This document shows, piece by piece, positions 1 to 44,937 of a stretch of 64,000 nt of DNA; the first letter of the stretch is position 1, and each line of letters begins with the position of its first letter. Source of the stretch: Lates calcarifer (Eukaryota; Chordata; Actinopteri; Centropomidae); the NCBI RefSeq assembly GCF_001640805.2, contig NC_066851.1, forward strand, positions 10,871,550 to 10,935,549. The letters are read 5' to 3'. The translations under genes and the position numbers were made by a program. The notes beneath the pieces are model-generated. The model was not told where the DNA came from. It worked only from the letters and a program-made list of their open reading frames with translations, and searched no databases.

Positions 1-33187
<33,187 letters not shown>

Positions 33188-34425
33188 GGATCACACCTGG
33201 ACCACCACTGCCTCAGAATAGTCCGGGTGTCTCTCCCAGCATGGCTCTCCAGAGAAAAAAGAATCAGCTAAAAAAAAACGCATCTCAAGAAAAAGGAGGA
33301 CAGAACTGGCAGCTTGTAAATGAGGAAAAGTGGTGATTCGAATTACTGCCTCAAAACTAGGTGCATGCATACTGTATGTGCAAGGCTCATCTTCATCAGT
33401 CCCGATTGTGAACACAGGTGGAGGGCGTGCAGCCCTGCTCTCACAACATCACATCATCAAGAAAAACAAAAAAGTCATCTCTCTCTAACACAGTATGTGC
33501 ATATCATTACAGTGATGGATTATTTTTTTAGAATGAGCGAAATCTGTGTACATGTCCCAAATGGCAATTTTGCCACTTGGCAGGCCTATGTATGAAATTG
33601 TGTTACTGACAATGCCATTTTTTAAAACATGTAGCAAACTGAATTAGCCTTAATCTGAGTGTTCAATTAATGAGGGTTTGGATTCTTTTTGTATTATGTT
33701 TGTTTTACTTTTTTGGATCATGTAGTCATTTTGTTTGTTCTATTTTTACTGGTAATTCCAAATCCTGTGGCCTTCCTCCTGAATGTAACATCCACTGTTA
33801 TGTTCTGGATGTCAGCATGCCAAAGCATACTATGCACTGTACACCTGACCTGGTCACTGTGTTACCCTGACGGTTCATTTAATGGTTTGTTTATGTGGTT
33901 GTGTTGTTGACTGGTTGACCTCAAACCTCCCTCGGCAGTGTTCCCCTCTTGACATGTTAACGTGTGCATACTCGTTTGAGGATCTGTCTGTGGTTACTGG
34001 GTGTGCATGGCTTACTGGAAGACAATCTGTCTGAACCAAATTCCTCAGAAAACAAAAAGAACAGTTGTAAATTGATGTTTCAATGCACTGTTGCGATTCT
34101 TTCGGTCACTTTTCAGTGTGCTGCTACTGTATGATGTATTATTGTCGCATTTTCATGAATATGAATGGTGTGACTATTTTCAACAGTAAGTTAATGTTTT
34201 GTGTAATCAGATATAATATTGCTTAAATGGAATGTTTTATCAGAGAAAATATGAAAAGTGCAAAACATTTTGCTCCTTGTATTAAGACTAACTACAAAAA
34301 AATGTTGCTGCATATTTTGATTTACATTACACCAGTGTAAATATCATTTGTAGATATTCTTTTTGTATATTTTTTGTGAGATGTTTCTTAAATTCCACTT
34401 TAATAAAAAAGGCAACCATGAACTT
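33188..34425 (+). other. EML5: EML5 3' untranslated region and polyadenylation signal
   Basis: The TGA at 33185-33187 is followed by about 1.2 kb without a gene. AATAAA at 34402-34407 is the best polyadenylation signal. The next gene, ISCA2, is on the other strand and ends at 35290, so the two genes are tail to tail. The gap 34,430-35,200 shows only AT-rich sequence. Confidence 0.7.
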
Positions 34426-35203
34426 GAGCTTTGAGTGAAAAATGAGTGATAACAAAAATAAATGATAAAATGAATCATTATGCTGAGGAACCAATGTAAT
34501 GAAGCCAACAGTGCTCGAACTAACCTTTTATCAATTATCAATAAATAGAAACATTTCCTTGCTGCTCTTTCATCATTCTGATGTTGTCAGGAAGTGCATC
34601 ATGTGACCACCACTTAAAATAAACAACCTCCAAAGCACAATAACTTTGGACATAAACCGGTTTTCACATTAAAAAGAGAAAACACTGAAGGTAAAAATAT
34701 TTGATATTCACTCAGTTTTATTTGCAGTGAAACAAATAGAATATAGCTTAGCTCTTTCATTTCATAGATGTGGTTTATTTACATATTTTACATACAAAGG
34801 CAAATCTAAGCACTGAACACTCCAAACACATTAACTGAGCCTTTGTTTTCTTCGGACATTACAAAATACAGTTGAATATTGTGAACTCTGCTGTCAGTGA
34901 ACATTGCTGACTGTCACTGTCTGCAGTGACTAATCAATACCTCTGCCTTTCACTCATTTCAAGTAATTTCACACTCACCTAATGATGATGTATTATGATG
35001 TATTATTAGCAGACTGATTAGGAATTTGAAGTATCAGAGATAGTTCAATATTACATAATACCCTTACTTACCAGTTTTAAGGTACACATCTATTGTTATA
35101 GACAATTCCATATAATAGTACTGAAATAAATTCTACCAGAGAGGTGTTGATTGATCTCGATGGTAACTGGTTGTGCTAGAGTGGGCTGAAATGTTTGGAA
35201 TAA

Positions 35204-35209
35204 TTTATT
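35204..35209 (-). other. ISCA2: ISCA2 polyadenylation signal
   Basis: TTTATT on the plus strand is AATAAA on the gene strand, 81 bases after the ISCA2 stop codon. Confidence 0.55.
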
Positions 35210-35289
35210 GTATTTTGTACATGTGTACCCTAATAACCTGGAAAATTAGTGTATGAAGTGATATTAATGCAGGTAACAGGGAAGCAGGG

Positions 35290-36667
35290 TCATAGTTTGA
35301 CAGAGAAGGAACTGCCACAGGAGCAGCCATGATCGGCTTGAGGATTCTTGAGCACTTGAAAGGTGGAGCGGATCAGCTCCTGGCTGAAGTCCACCGTGGC
35401 TCCTTTCACAAACTCAAGGCTGTCCTGGTCCACAATAATGCCCACTCCTCCTTGCTCAAACACTCTGGGTACAGAGGAGACAATAGTGATTGCCGTTGGT
35501 GAGGATACCAAGGATGTGATGTGATTTTCAGAAAACAGTGACTTGAGAGCTAGATTAGTGGCAGCTTACCTATCATCTTCATTCTTGTTACTATCAACAG
35601 AAAACTTGTACTGGAACCCAGAGCAGCCTCCTCCCTCCACATGTATTCTCAGGTACTCTCCCTTCTCCATGATCTCCCCTAGTCTCTGGATTAAAGGAGA
35701 GGATATGAGCATGACTTCAACACAAGTGATTTTAACATACAATGTTTAAATTTGATTATCCATAATTACATTTTAGATATCTGCAAATGTATTTAGACAA
35801 ATCACAATCACACTGCAACAAGTGAAAATGCAATCCCAATTTAAAGCAACAATGATGCTCAAGATGATCTATATTGTACTGTCCTTAGACACATTACACA
35901 CCAAATGACAACTGGAGATCTGTCATTGTGCTTTGACAGGTTCAAAGCAGTGTTTTAAAGTACTGTATGTCATAGATCTCTAAAAAGGTGTATGACTAGC
36001 CTTGAGTTTTAAAAAATGTAACCACTGATGTCATGAAGTTACAGCTACTCCAGTGTCAACACTGGCTCAGACTGCTCATGTATGATATACCCAGATCCCC
36101 AAAATATGTCTCTCTGAAGCAGTTTCATGTATACAATACCACAAATGTATTCAATTTGTAATTCATAAGAGAGTAGGTTGCTTAATCGTGAGATGTGCTG
36201 ACCTTTACACATGACTCAGTGAGATGAACGTTATCTTCAGATGGACCGGACACTGCTGTCTTCTCCTGGGCTGAGGCGCTACTGAAGTGCTGGAGCCCCG
36301 CTGTGGCGTTTAGAGGCAGCCGGTGTAACTGCTGGCTCACACTAAGGTTGTTCAGAAGAGCAGACGCCCTGAAAACATTAACACTGAGTTAAGATCAGAC
36401 TGTATGTGAGCAGAAGGAGTTGCAACGCTATTGACCCTAGTGGTACATTCTTACCTAACGGTAGCGTTAAAGGCTAGCTAGCTAGCCACCTAGCAAAAAC
36501 TTAACACACAGCTATTTTTTCTCTCAAAGAGATTGTTAACAAGTTAAGAGTTTGATAATGGACTTCCGTAATGATGTAAAGCATATATAACAAATTAACG
36601 TTACCTTAGCAATGCGCAACATTTTTGACATTGACGCAGTTATCATAGCTCCTCTCACGAATGACAT
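35290..36667 (-). CDS. ISCA2: ISCA2, mitochondrial iron-sulfur cluster assembly 2
   Basis: A-type scaffold of the late mitochondrial Fe-S pathway; with ISCA1 and IBA57 it is needed for [4Fe-4S] proteins such as aconitase and lipoyl synthase. Exons in gene order: 36605-36667 (ATG at 36667), 36203-36368, 35570-35685, 35290-35464. The core reads [14 protein letters not shown] then [19 protein letters not shown] and [12 protein letters not shown], giving the conserved Cys and the C-terminal Cys-x-Cys that bind the cluster. The N-terminus [18 protein letters not shown] is basic and hydroxylated, as for a mitochondrial presequence. Oddity: joining exon 1 directly to exon 2 is out of frame. A 23-nt exon at 36455-36477 with a strong donor would restore it, but is unproven. 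The last three exons join perfectly. Confidence 0.9.
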
Positions 36668-37423
36668 CTTCCATAACAAATGTTGGTAAGTTCCACCCCC
36701 TTCAGGGTGGACGAGAAATAGATCGCATTCTTATTGGCTAAAATGGTTGCCTGTGCAAGTAGACGTGCCCTATTGGCACAATACGGCCAGTTGATTTGTC
36801 ACTTTACCTGTCAATCATGAGGTATTTGGGATTTGATTGTTGGGACTTTCGTACCTTAGTTTTACCTGTCAGGCACACCTCGCTCAGCATATATTCAACC
36901 CCAACAAGACCCACCCATCAAATACGTACATTGACTTTAAGTTCACAGGTAATTGGTTTCCTGTTGTGCTTGAGACTCTGACTTGCCAATTACAGTGCAG
37001 GAGGCGGGAGATTTATGCTGACGGGGTTTCCTAACAGGCTAAATTTTGGGCGACAAAAACATCATATGATTATAAATAGGCGTTACTTGTATCTCGTGAT
37101 ACAGGGAAATAAAGAGTGGCAAACAACGAGCATTTTCACTTCGGACGCCGACTGAAGCACTGCGAAGGTACAGTTTGTTCATTCTTTGTGTTATATTAAT
37201 TTGAAGAGTCATCGTGGTTGTGTTGTTTGTCACATTGCCTGTAGTTCGAAGAGTGTTTCTCGTTTGTGTTAAACTTTATCATCATTTCTTCACTCGGGAC
37301 ATTTGGAGAAGCAAACAAGAAGTCATATGATTTAAAACCGTTGACTGACTGCTCTGAGGCAGAGTGGTCTGATAAAGTTTACTTAGCGTTATCCGTTGCG
37401 TCATTCATATTTCCTCATTTTAG
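36668..37423. promoter_or_regulatory. ISCA2/NPC2 head-to-head promoter region
   Basis: The start codons of the divergent genes are 778 bp apart. ATTGG (inverted CCAAT) occurs at 36732-36736 and 36772-36776, in the right orientation for ISCA2. TATAAATA at 37071-37078 could serve NPC2. A possible untranslated NPC2 first exon ends at 37167 (tgcgaag|gtacag) and would splice to 37424 (ttttag|agtcac), 22 bases before the ATG. These assignments are from motif and splice signals only. Confidence 0.5.
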
Positions 37424-37445
37424 AGTCACAGAAAAAGGAAGAAAC

Positions 37446-39669
37446 ATGGATGTCCGCATTGCTTTGATCGTTTCGCTCTGCTTGATGGGATTCACCTGTG
37501 CGGAGCCAGTGAAATACAAAGACTGCGGTAAGTTTCATCTGAAGTTTCACCTGAGCTCCTGTGAAGATTTACCTCTCTCTCTGGTGTATCCTAACCGGAG
37601 AATCGTTGCCTTTTAATATTTTTTGAAGAAGTGTTTTTGTTTCCTTAATCTGAGACCACGAAGAAGTCCAATGATTAACCTTACTTGTTCTAATACTATA
37701 AAATATCAGAAAAAAATGAAAATAATTCATCACATTTTACCAGAGACCATAGTCTAGTCAAGAGATTCTAATTGAAATAATATAGATTAGAGAAACAGAA
37801 AATCCTTAAAATGGGGAAGATGTTTTTTTCCTTTTATTACTTTAATTGGCAATCAACATGGACGTCAGCATGGGCTCTTTCCACTAACTGACTGATGTAC
37901 ACTTCACACCTGGACATACAAATGCCACAGGGATTGCTCAGAACACGTCATATGCACTTACACATTAAAAACTCAATCACGTGCCCATCTTCCTTCACAG
38001 CCACACAGGAAATTAAGCAGCAGAATAGTGTTTCTCATGACAACTAAAATGAACTAGTCTGCAATCAGTTGCATGGCTGTTGATTTAACTTTCTGTTCTA
38101 ACCGAAACTATACAGCCATAATAAGTAAGTTTCAAGTTGGATTGGGTCAAATACCTTTTGAAATGAGGTCATTCAATGAATACAGAAAATGTGTGGTTAG
38201 TGTGATAATCCACTCGGAATAATCTCACAGATTACTTTCAGATAACTTTGGACCACATGTTTGAGCTTCACATATTTCAGTACATAAAGACGAGTCCAAT
38301 CAGACTAAATTTGTTGATTGTTGGTTTAGTTAGAAGTCTGTATTTTCTTTTACAATTGTTTTTGGAATTGTGTGCAAGTACACTGAGAGTGTGTATGCTG
38401 AAGGAGTTGATTCTGAAATTAAGACGTTTTACACCAGTGTTTAGTCTAAAGCGAAAGATTTGTCTTTAAACAAATCATGAGGTAACTGTTCTTTCCACTG
38501 AGCAGAGAAAGACGATGATCCTAAAGGTCATATACCTCATCTCCTTTTATGTTTGTAAAGCATACTTTGAACAAACCAAAACGCTTAATCATGCAGTCCT
38601 TGTCGAAATACAAATACTGTTTGTAATGTGTTGGTCACTTCTAATGAAAATGAGGAACATTTAACACGAGATAGTAGCAGTTCCCTTTTGAAAGTCTACC
38701 TTTTTTTTTTTTTAAAGAGCCTGTCCCTTTTTGCTTTTTTAAAACTTTATTTTGTTTTCCTGCAGGCTCCACTTCTGGCAAAGTGGCCATGGTGGACATT
38801 AGCCCTTGTGCCACTCAGCCCTGCCAGCTACATAAAGGACAGTCCTACAGTGTCAATGTGACATTCAACAGTGGTGAGTGGACTGTTTTTTTTGTTTTTT
38901 TTTTAAGAAATGTCTCCCAAGAGTCACTGCATAAATGTTTCTGATTTTGTGTTTTTAAACTCATGATGTCATGTTTTATCTTTCTGCAGCTGTGGAGAGC
39001 CAGACGAGCAAAGCATTAGTTCATGGTATTATTGCTGGAGTCCCTGTCCCCTTCCCCATTCCTGTGGAAGACGGCTGCAAGTCTGGAATCCAGTGTCCTA
39101 TTCAGAAGCAGCAGAACTACCACTATCTCAACTCTCTACCTGTGAAGTCTGAGTATCCTGCAGTAAGTACTACATGTGACATAAAGGAACATAAAGGACA
39201 GACTTTTTTTTTTTCTTGTTGTTTTTTTAAATTTTATTTTAATATAACCAAATTATTAAGTATAATTATTGTGAGTCTGCAAATTTTTTTTTTTTATTTA
39301 TTTATTATTTTTTTTTGTATCTCCAGTCCTACAAAAGGTAGCTGCGCTGTATTAGCAAGTCCTAACAATGAGCAAAAAAGTTTATCTATCCATCTATATA
39401 CTTGCTATGCTCATTTCATTCATGAGTTGATAGGTATTAGTAGTTACTTTGTTGTTTTATAGTAACTGAGTACAGGTAATTGAGTTTGAGCCACATGTAA
39501 TGCTCTTGGACTTGCAAAGAACTGTCTGTTACATGCTAAAATATTTTGTCTCTGATGCTTGATGTTTTGTCATTTATGCCTGTTTGTTTTTGGTGTTTAA
39601 ATTGGAAGTTCTTCTTCCTTGTTTGAGGTGGAAGTTTTTTCCTCTCCCAGAGATGTTGGTTAAACGGAT

Positions 39670-39713
<44 letters not shown>

Positions 39714-39859
39714 TAGAGAAACATTTCATACCTTGCTCATTAACTACTCCTACTCCTTTTCTGTATTTCTAGATAAAGCTGGTTGTGGAGTGGGAACTGA
39801 GAGACGACAACAACAAAGACTTTTTCTGCATCTGTTTCCCAGTCCAGATTGTGAGCTAA
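37446..39859 (+). CDS. NPC2: NPC2, lysosomal cholesterol-binding protein
   Basis: Small secreted ML-domain protein that carries unesterified cholesterol in the lysosome lumen and hands it to NPC1. Exons: 37446-37527, 38766-38873, 38990-39162, 39773-39859, total 450 nt, 149 residues (human 151). The start gives a clear signal peptide ([20 protein letters not shown]) cut before EPVKYKDCG. The body has the ML hallmarks [16 protein letters not shown] with a conserved NVT glycosylation sequon, [20 protein letters not shown] and [11 protein letters not shown], with the disulfide cysteines in place. Exons join in frame with canonical splice sites. The 3' intron contains a run of 38 T. Head-to-head with ISCA2, as recalled from human. 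Confidence 0.95.
37528..38765 (+). other. NPC2: NPC2 intron 1
   Basis: 1.2 kb of AT-rich sequence between the signal-peptide exon and exon 2. No repeat or gene recognised. Confidence 0.6.
39671..39708 (+). repeat. T38 homopolymer in NPC2 intron 3
   Basis: An uninterrupted run of 38 T, about 60 bases before the acceptor of the last NPC2 exon at 39773. It may be the reverse-strand poly-A of an old retroelement, but no element body is visible beside it. Confidence 0.9.
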
Positions 39860-40320
39860 ATGTACAACAATACCTCAGATAAATGTTTTTTTTAAAAGGG
39901 ATTCAGCTTTGAGTAAAACCTAAAGAGTGTTAATGATTCTAAAGATTTCATTTTATTCATTCACAAATTGATTTTAAGATGTATGTCTCTCACTGGTTTG
40001 CAAGACTTTGCTGCACACACACATCTTAAATCCTACTAGAACAATAAAAAATGTTGTTTTTTTTTTTCTTTGTGATCTACTAAACAGTCAATTAAGAGCT
40101 GTGGATGTGAAATAATGCGGTTAATGTTTGTGTCAATGAACTTGGCTCAGCTACATTCCACTACGATGCAAATGTCTTGGCTTACTGGCTGCTGTGTAGT
40201 CGGAAAAGATGCGCACTAGACTTTTTCTTTACTAAAACTTTTGTAATATTTCATACTGACCATGTGGGGGGGTGGGGTGGGGGGGGGAAAAAATTCTAAT
40301 AAAGAAACCTAATGTGTACC
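39860..40320 (+). other. NPC2: NPC2 3' untranslated region with two polyadenylation signals
   Basis: AATAAA occurs at 40043-40048 and at 40298-40303. The second is preceded by a G-rich tract, 40266-40287. The gene is tail to tail with GSKIP, whose own signal is at 40563-40568 on the other strand, leaving about 250 bp between the two ends. Confidence 0.65.
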
Positions 40321-40562
40321 CAAGTTGCACTATGTGTGACTCTGACCTCAATGAGTGTTTTAGTTGATGAAGCACATTTTTACTAAAATTTAAGGCTAAA
40401 AAGGGCTGTTACAGCAGTTTTTAGATTCTACTAAAGCACTTGTCAGTTGATGTGTGCCTATGATATTGTGTCCCTCAGAGGCCGATGATGCATTCACTGA
40501 CTGAGTGGCAGTAATATAACATTCACTGGGGAAAAAAAGAAGTCTTGACATACTTCTGAGAT

Positions 40563-41652
40563 TTTATTGGTCTGAGCAAAGGCCAGCAGCAAGGAATAAC
40601 AGTATGAATGCAAAGGGAGCAAGTTTTCTTAAAGTAGATTTCATAAGACTGAAGTGGGATCATAACCAGGTCACCTGTACAGTAAATCAACATCAACTTA
40701 AAGCAGCTCTGGAGATGAAATGCTGTGCGTCATGACAAAAAATGAACAAATGTTTGAGGACAAAACCACAACAAAAGAAATACATACTTAAACCTCCACA
40801 AGCAAAGCTTCTTTACTTTTACAGCACAAGTTTGGAATGCAAGTTTCAGATGCAATGCACTGCAGTATGGAGGGGGAAGAAAAATATCCCATACACGATT
40901 AACTTGACAATACTGAATACAGTGTCAGTTTATAGTCCAGAACTTTCAAATAAGTTTGTTTCTGACCTAGTTATCTATGTGAATTGACAGCCCCACAAAA
41001 TATTATCTCTTGCAACACAAAAATAGCAAAATGTAAGTAATGGGTTAATTTTTTTTCAACCAAAAATCAGTCATTAAGGCAATATATGAGTTACACAGAG
41101 AGAATGTAGCTTTGGCTATTTCACTGAGACACCTGCTTAATGAGAGTAGTTGAGTATATTTGAGCAGACATCAGTCATTAGGTCACAGCTTTAGTGCAAG
41201 CAGGGCAGAGCGGGAAAATGAATTACTATCAACACAACTTGCTGCTTCTTTCTCAGATCATCTCAACGAGTACAAAAAGGTGCAGGATTCTTAAACAATG
41301 TGCACAGTTACAAATATGTAACATGTGGAAGCTGGAAAATCTTTCCACAGTTATAAGTCAACAACACGCTGTTGCGACAGATCCCATACAGCCAATCCCT
41401 ACCAGTCACAAAACCATTAAGTATCAAACCTGGACTCAGTCAATGATATGAAACTTGGAAACAAAGCAAAGTTGATAGGGCAGGATACCCCTTATTGTAG
41501 TGGTAGCTAGGCGGGTGAATGTCACAGAATAGGCTATAATATTTGACCAGACTTGGTTATTATTGGCTCATATCCAAACACACCCATATCGTCAGCCCCT
41601 GTTTCACTTGTACAACTTTATGCAGCATCTTGGTCCCCCTCCCCTTATTTTT
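40563..41652 (-). other. GSKIP: GSKIP 3' untranslated region
   Basis: About 1.1 kb from the GSKIP stop (taa, plus 41653-41655) to AATAAA on the gene strand at 40563-40568. Open frames here are short and lack family resemblance. Confidence 0.55.
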
Positions 41653-42161
41653 TTATCGTCCGTTTTGCTTCAGCCTCTCCAACCGCTGGAGCAAAGCATT
41701 CCCAAAGGCTTCTCTGTAACCCGGACTCAGTGTGTCCAGAAGCGAGTAAACAGTCTCATGATACTGGTTGCTCAGATCCTCATCCACTTGATCGAAAGCG
41801 TAGCCCACCACCTGTTTGGGTAAAAATGAGAGCTTTATTTGAAAACTTTGCATGGTTTTGAATCTTTACAATTAGTACTTAAACAAGAAACCGTTGTGTT
41901 TCACTCTTCACGTCTTACCCTCAGTCCTGCCTCTGTGAGCTCCAGACAATACCGATTTCCCTCTCTTGTTTCCACATTTATATAAGCCACGTCTGACGCG
42001 CTGTTGAGACTTTGTGACACGTGCATTTCTGTGACGGCAAAGAGTACGTCATTGACCACTGCTTCTGCCTCCAGTCTCATGTCTTTGACGTCGCCAAGCT
42101 CAACACAGTCCTCATCAAATGAAGAGACAATGGACTCCTCGGGCTGGCAGTCTATCTCCAT
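41653..42161 (-). CDS. GSKIP: GSKIP, GSK3-beta interaction protein
   Basis: Small cytosolic A-kinase anchoring protein that binds PKA RII subunits and GSK3-beta, inhibiting the latter. Two coding exons: 41919-42161 (ATG at 42161) and 41653-41811, 402 nt, 133 residues (human 139). The first exon carries [17 protein letters not shown], the RII-binding helix region; the second carries the GSK3-binding C-terminus [20 protein letters not shown] and QRLERLK. The join [16 protein letters not shown] is in frame. A spliced leader probably begins near 44,940, beside the ATG2B promoter, as in mammals where GSKIP and ATG2B are neighbours. Confidence 0.95.
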
Positions 42162-42164
42162 CCC

Positions 42165-44676
42165 CTATAACAGAACAACAACATGACTGACAGACTCAGC
42201 TAGAGCTCAGGTTTTACTGTGCCCTATTAAAATTTGCTGAATGCCACAATGGCAAAAAAAAAAAAAGAGTTCTCCACATCAACAAGTTCACTCCACTAAC
42301 CCTGCAGATAACTAGGAGGTGTCAGAACAAGCTGTTCTTTACTGTCATGGCAACAAGCTATCCTGTTAAATATCTATACTGACTCATCAAATGAAAGTCC
42401 TTTAAACTACATCTATAACACTAGTCATAAACGTGACAGTCAGCAGCACTGTAAGGGGTTGACTCAGCTGCAGTCTTTTGTGATGCAGTGATAGCATCAC
42501 AACAATCTGTGTTCGAAGCAGAAGTGAAACACTCGTGCATCTGACTGTTCTAAGAATTCTTTTTTTAAAGTGCAAAGTGGATTATTTTTAATATGTAAAA
42601 TCCTGTGAGTGGCTGATGATATGCAGAAGAGTTAAACTGGTTTTGGAGAAACTTAATGACCATGTTGAACCCACTTTAATAGTTCATTAACTTCCTAAAC
42701 TAAATATAGATGTTTTAACAAAGACAACATTACACAAGTGACAAAGAGATACAGGAAATGGGAATTTCCCAGCCAATTATACAGTAAATATTCAACACAG
42801 ACTGAGTGGGAAAACTTTCAGAGACACTTTCTTCTTCCAAACTGGTTTAGTTGGCTCCTACTTGGTTTAGTTATAATTTGTTAGGGCACCGAAAGCCCAG
42901 ATTTAAACCCCACTTAGTCCCTGGTTCACTGACACCCCTCATCCAGTCTGACAGCGCTTGAGAGGATCTGCCAGGAAGAAACTGTCCAAATCCAGGTGTG
43001 TAAAGCTTGTGGAGACTTACCCAGGAAGACTCAAAGCTCTAATTGCTGCCAAAGTGGCTTCTATAAAGTAAAGTGGATTAAGGGTGTGAATACTTTTGTA
43101 AGTGAGAGATTTCAGTTTGATTTTTAATAATTTTTTTCACTTTATCATTATGAGTTACTGACCACTATTACCACTATTTGTGCTCCAGTGCATTTGTTTC
43201 CCATTTATGTCAAGGAGCATTACGTTGTGCAAGCCTGTAAGAGCTTTTTTCCAACATGTCAGCTGTAGCCTGTTGCTCTGCCTCTGGCTTCGTCATCATT
43301 CATTCTGTTGGCTGGATGCCTTTATTGGCAATGAGCCCTTGTTAACAAAACTATCGACTGTAAAAACACACAGCAACCTTCACTTAATCTGGCCCCTCAG
43401 CCTTGTTGGATGTTACAGGTAAAGTAGATGAGTCATTTTTAAAGGAGAAGGTATCATTATGATTTGTTCCGTTGAAACTGTATATTAAATCATCACAGGC
43501 ATCACCACCAAGGGCTCCAGACAGGACGACTACAAGATCCCACTGGAATCATTTTCATTCATTCATTCATTTAGATTAGGCAGCTTAGAATTAGATATAT
43601 CAATAGATGAATTATTTATTTTTTCTTTTCTTTTCTTTTGGCTGCTGAACAATCTGGCGCAAGCCAAGACCTTTGGCAAAACATCTTGTGGACATTTGCC
43701 ATTTCTTAAGTTGTCTAGACTGAACCCTTAATGCTGTGTTGGACTAATCAACACATCGACAGATAAGAAAATGGTTGTAAAACTACTGGTGCTGCTTCAT
43801 TCAGAAGTGAAGGGCTTATTTAGATTCTTTACTTGGGTAAAAGCAGCGACACCACAATGGAAAATACTCAATCTCAAGTAAAAGCGGTGCTTTCAAAGTT
43901 AAAGCACAGAACTATCATCAGTAAATCACACTGGTTTAACTGTAAATATCTAAAGTAAAATGATTCGGTGTAGAAAAAGTTTTATATTGTTACTGTATTA
44001 CTAGATTATTATTACTGTTGCAATAATGTGCATATGACATTTCACCCTTATTTTTAGTCGAGGCAGAGCTGATTAGTCTGATCTAAAAAAAAAAAAATAC
44101 AGTAGCGTGAAATGAAATACTCAAGTACCTCAACTTTGAACTGAAATGCAGCATTAAACATACTTAGTTTCTTTCCACCGCTGCCAGTATTACACATGTA
44201 TTACTTTTCACAGCCCGTGTTATAACGTTTATGGGGGTTACCTGTTTATTTATACGATTAAAAGCATCGATATCACAGCGACATCTTGAGGACTCTTAGC
44301 AGCCCTCTTAGCTAGCTGAGGCAAAATAAGTCTGGTCACTGTCATTATAGACATCATAAATTAGTATTCAATCAATGTATGGGTTTCATGCAAATGTTTA
44401 TATCCGCTAATTTATATAGTTATATAGACTGATAGCTGACTCAAATGGCAAACATTTGCTATATTTTGGAGTAAAGTCTGGAAGAACTAACAGCTAAGTC
44501 ACTGCTCTTTTTGATGATAGCAAAATATTCGACCGCTCTGTAGACCATAGACATATTTCAATCACTTTGTTTGTATTTTAAAAAGACATCTAACATAACA
44601 TTCAAGGCAATAATCACTTTAGGCCTGAATATGTTATAAAAATCCTTTCTAACCAAACTGCGTTCATTTTTCTCAC
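42165..44676 (-). other. GSKIP leader intron
   Basis: 2.5 kb with no coding exon recognised apart from a degenerate transposon at about 42,890-43,165. Short A/T homopolymers occur at 42,255 and 44,083. A TTAGCTAGCTGAGG block is present near 44,308. Confidence 0.5.
42890..43165 (+). mobile_element. Degenerate 3' part of a Tc1/mariner-type DNA transposon
   Basis: Reads like the end of a fish Tc1-like transposase gene and its terminal region. It has cccagatttaaacccc (the decayed PDxNP catalytic-region motif), gcttgagaggatctgcc, ccaaatccaggtgtg, gctctaattgctgccaaa, then the characteristic gggtgtgaatacttttgtaa and atttcagtttgatttttaataa tail. Frames are broken, so it is a dead copy. Recognised from memory of common teleost repeats. 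Confidence 0.6.
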
Positions 44677-44937
44677 CTCCTCGCTGGTTGTGCTCTTCCG
44701 GCTTGTGGAAGCTTCCAGCCCACTCTGGGCTCTTTGGATAAGGTTGAGTCAAACGAGCGTCAACGAACCTTAGAGAGATAGTTAAATGTTCAGGCTCTGA
44801 TTTATGGATAGCAAGAGTAAAATACCACATTAACGTACGTTGTTTCTTATGTCTATTTCATCTGCTTTGTGTCTCAATAACTACCTAAAAGAAATCTTGC
44901 CCCAATAAGTGTCCAGCGAGCTACTCAGTTCCGCCAT

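Larger units (their letters stand above)
42115..44937 (-). other. Spliced upstream open frame in the GSKIP leader, overlapping the GSKIP start
   Basis: On the minus strand an ATG at 44937 with strong context (aaaATGGcg) opens MAELSSSLDTYWGKISF and reaches a donor at 44885. It continues in frame through 44677-44768 (acceptor ctctctaag, donor gtgag; contains RLTQPYPKSPEWAGSF), then enters the GSKIP exon at 42164 in the other frame and stops at 42115-42117, 42 bases past the GSKIP ATG. Total 195 nt, 64 residues. It could be a repressive overlapping uORF or the start of an unrecognised small protein; I do not recognise a family. Splice assignments are by signal only. Confidence 0.45.

Noticed and set aside
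44558..44830. A 90-codon minus-strand frame starting MWYFTLAIHK
   Set aside because: It is the exon 44677-44768 frame extended into intron on both sides; the spliced version from 44937 is the better reading.
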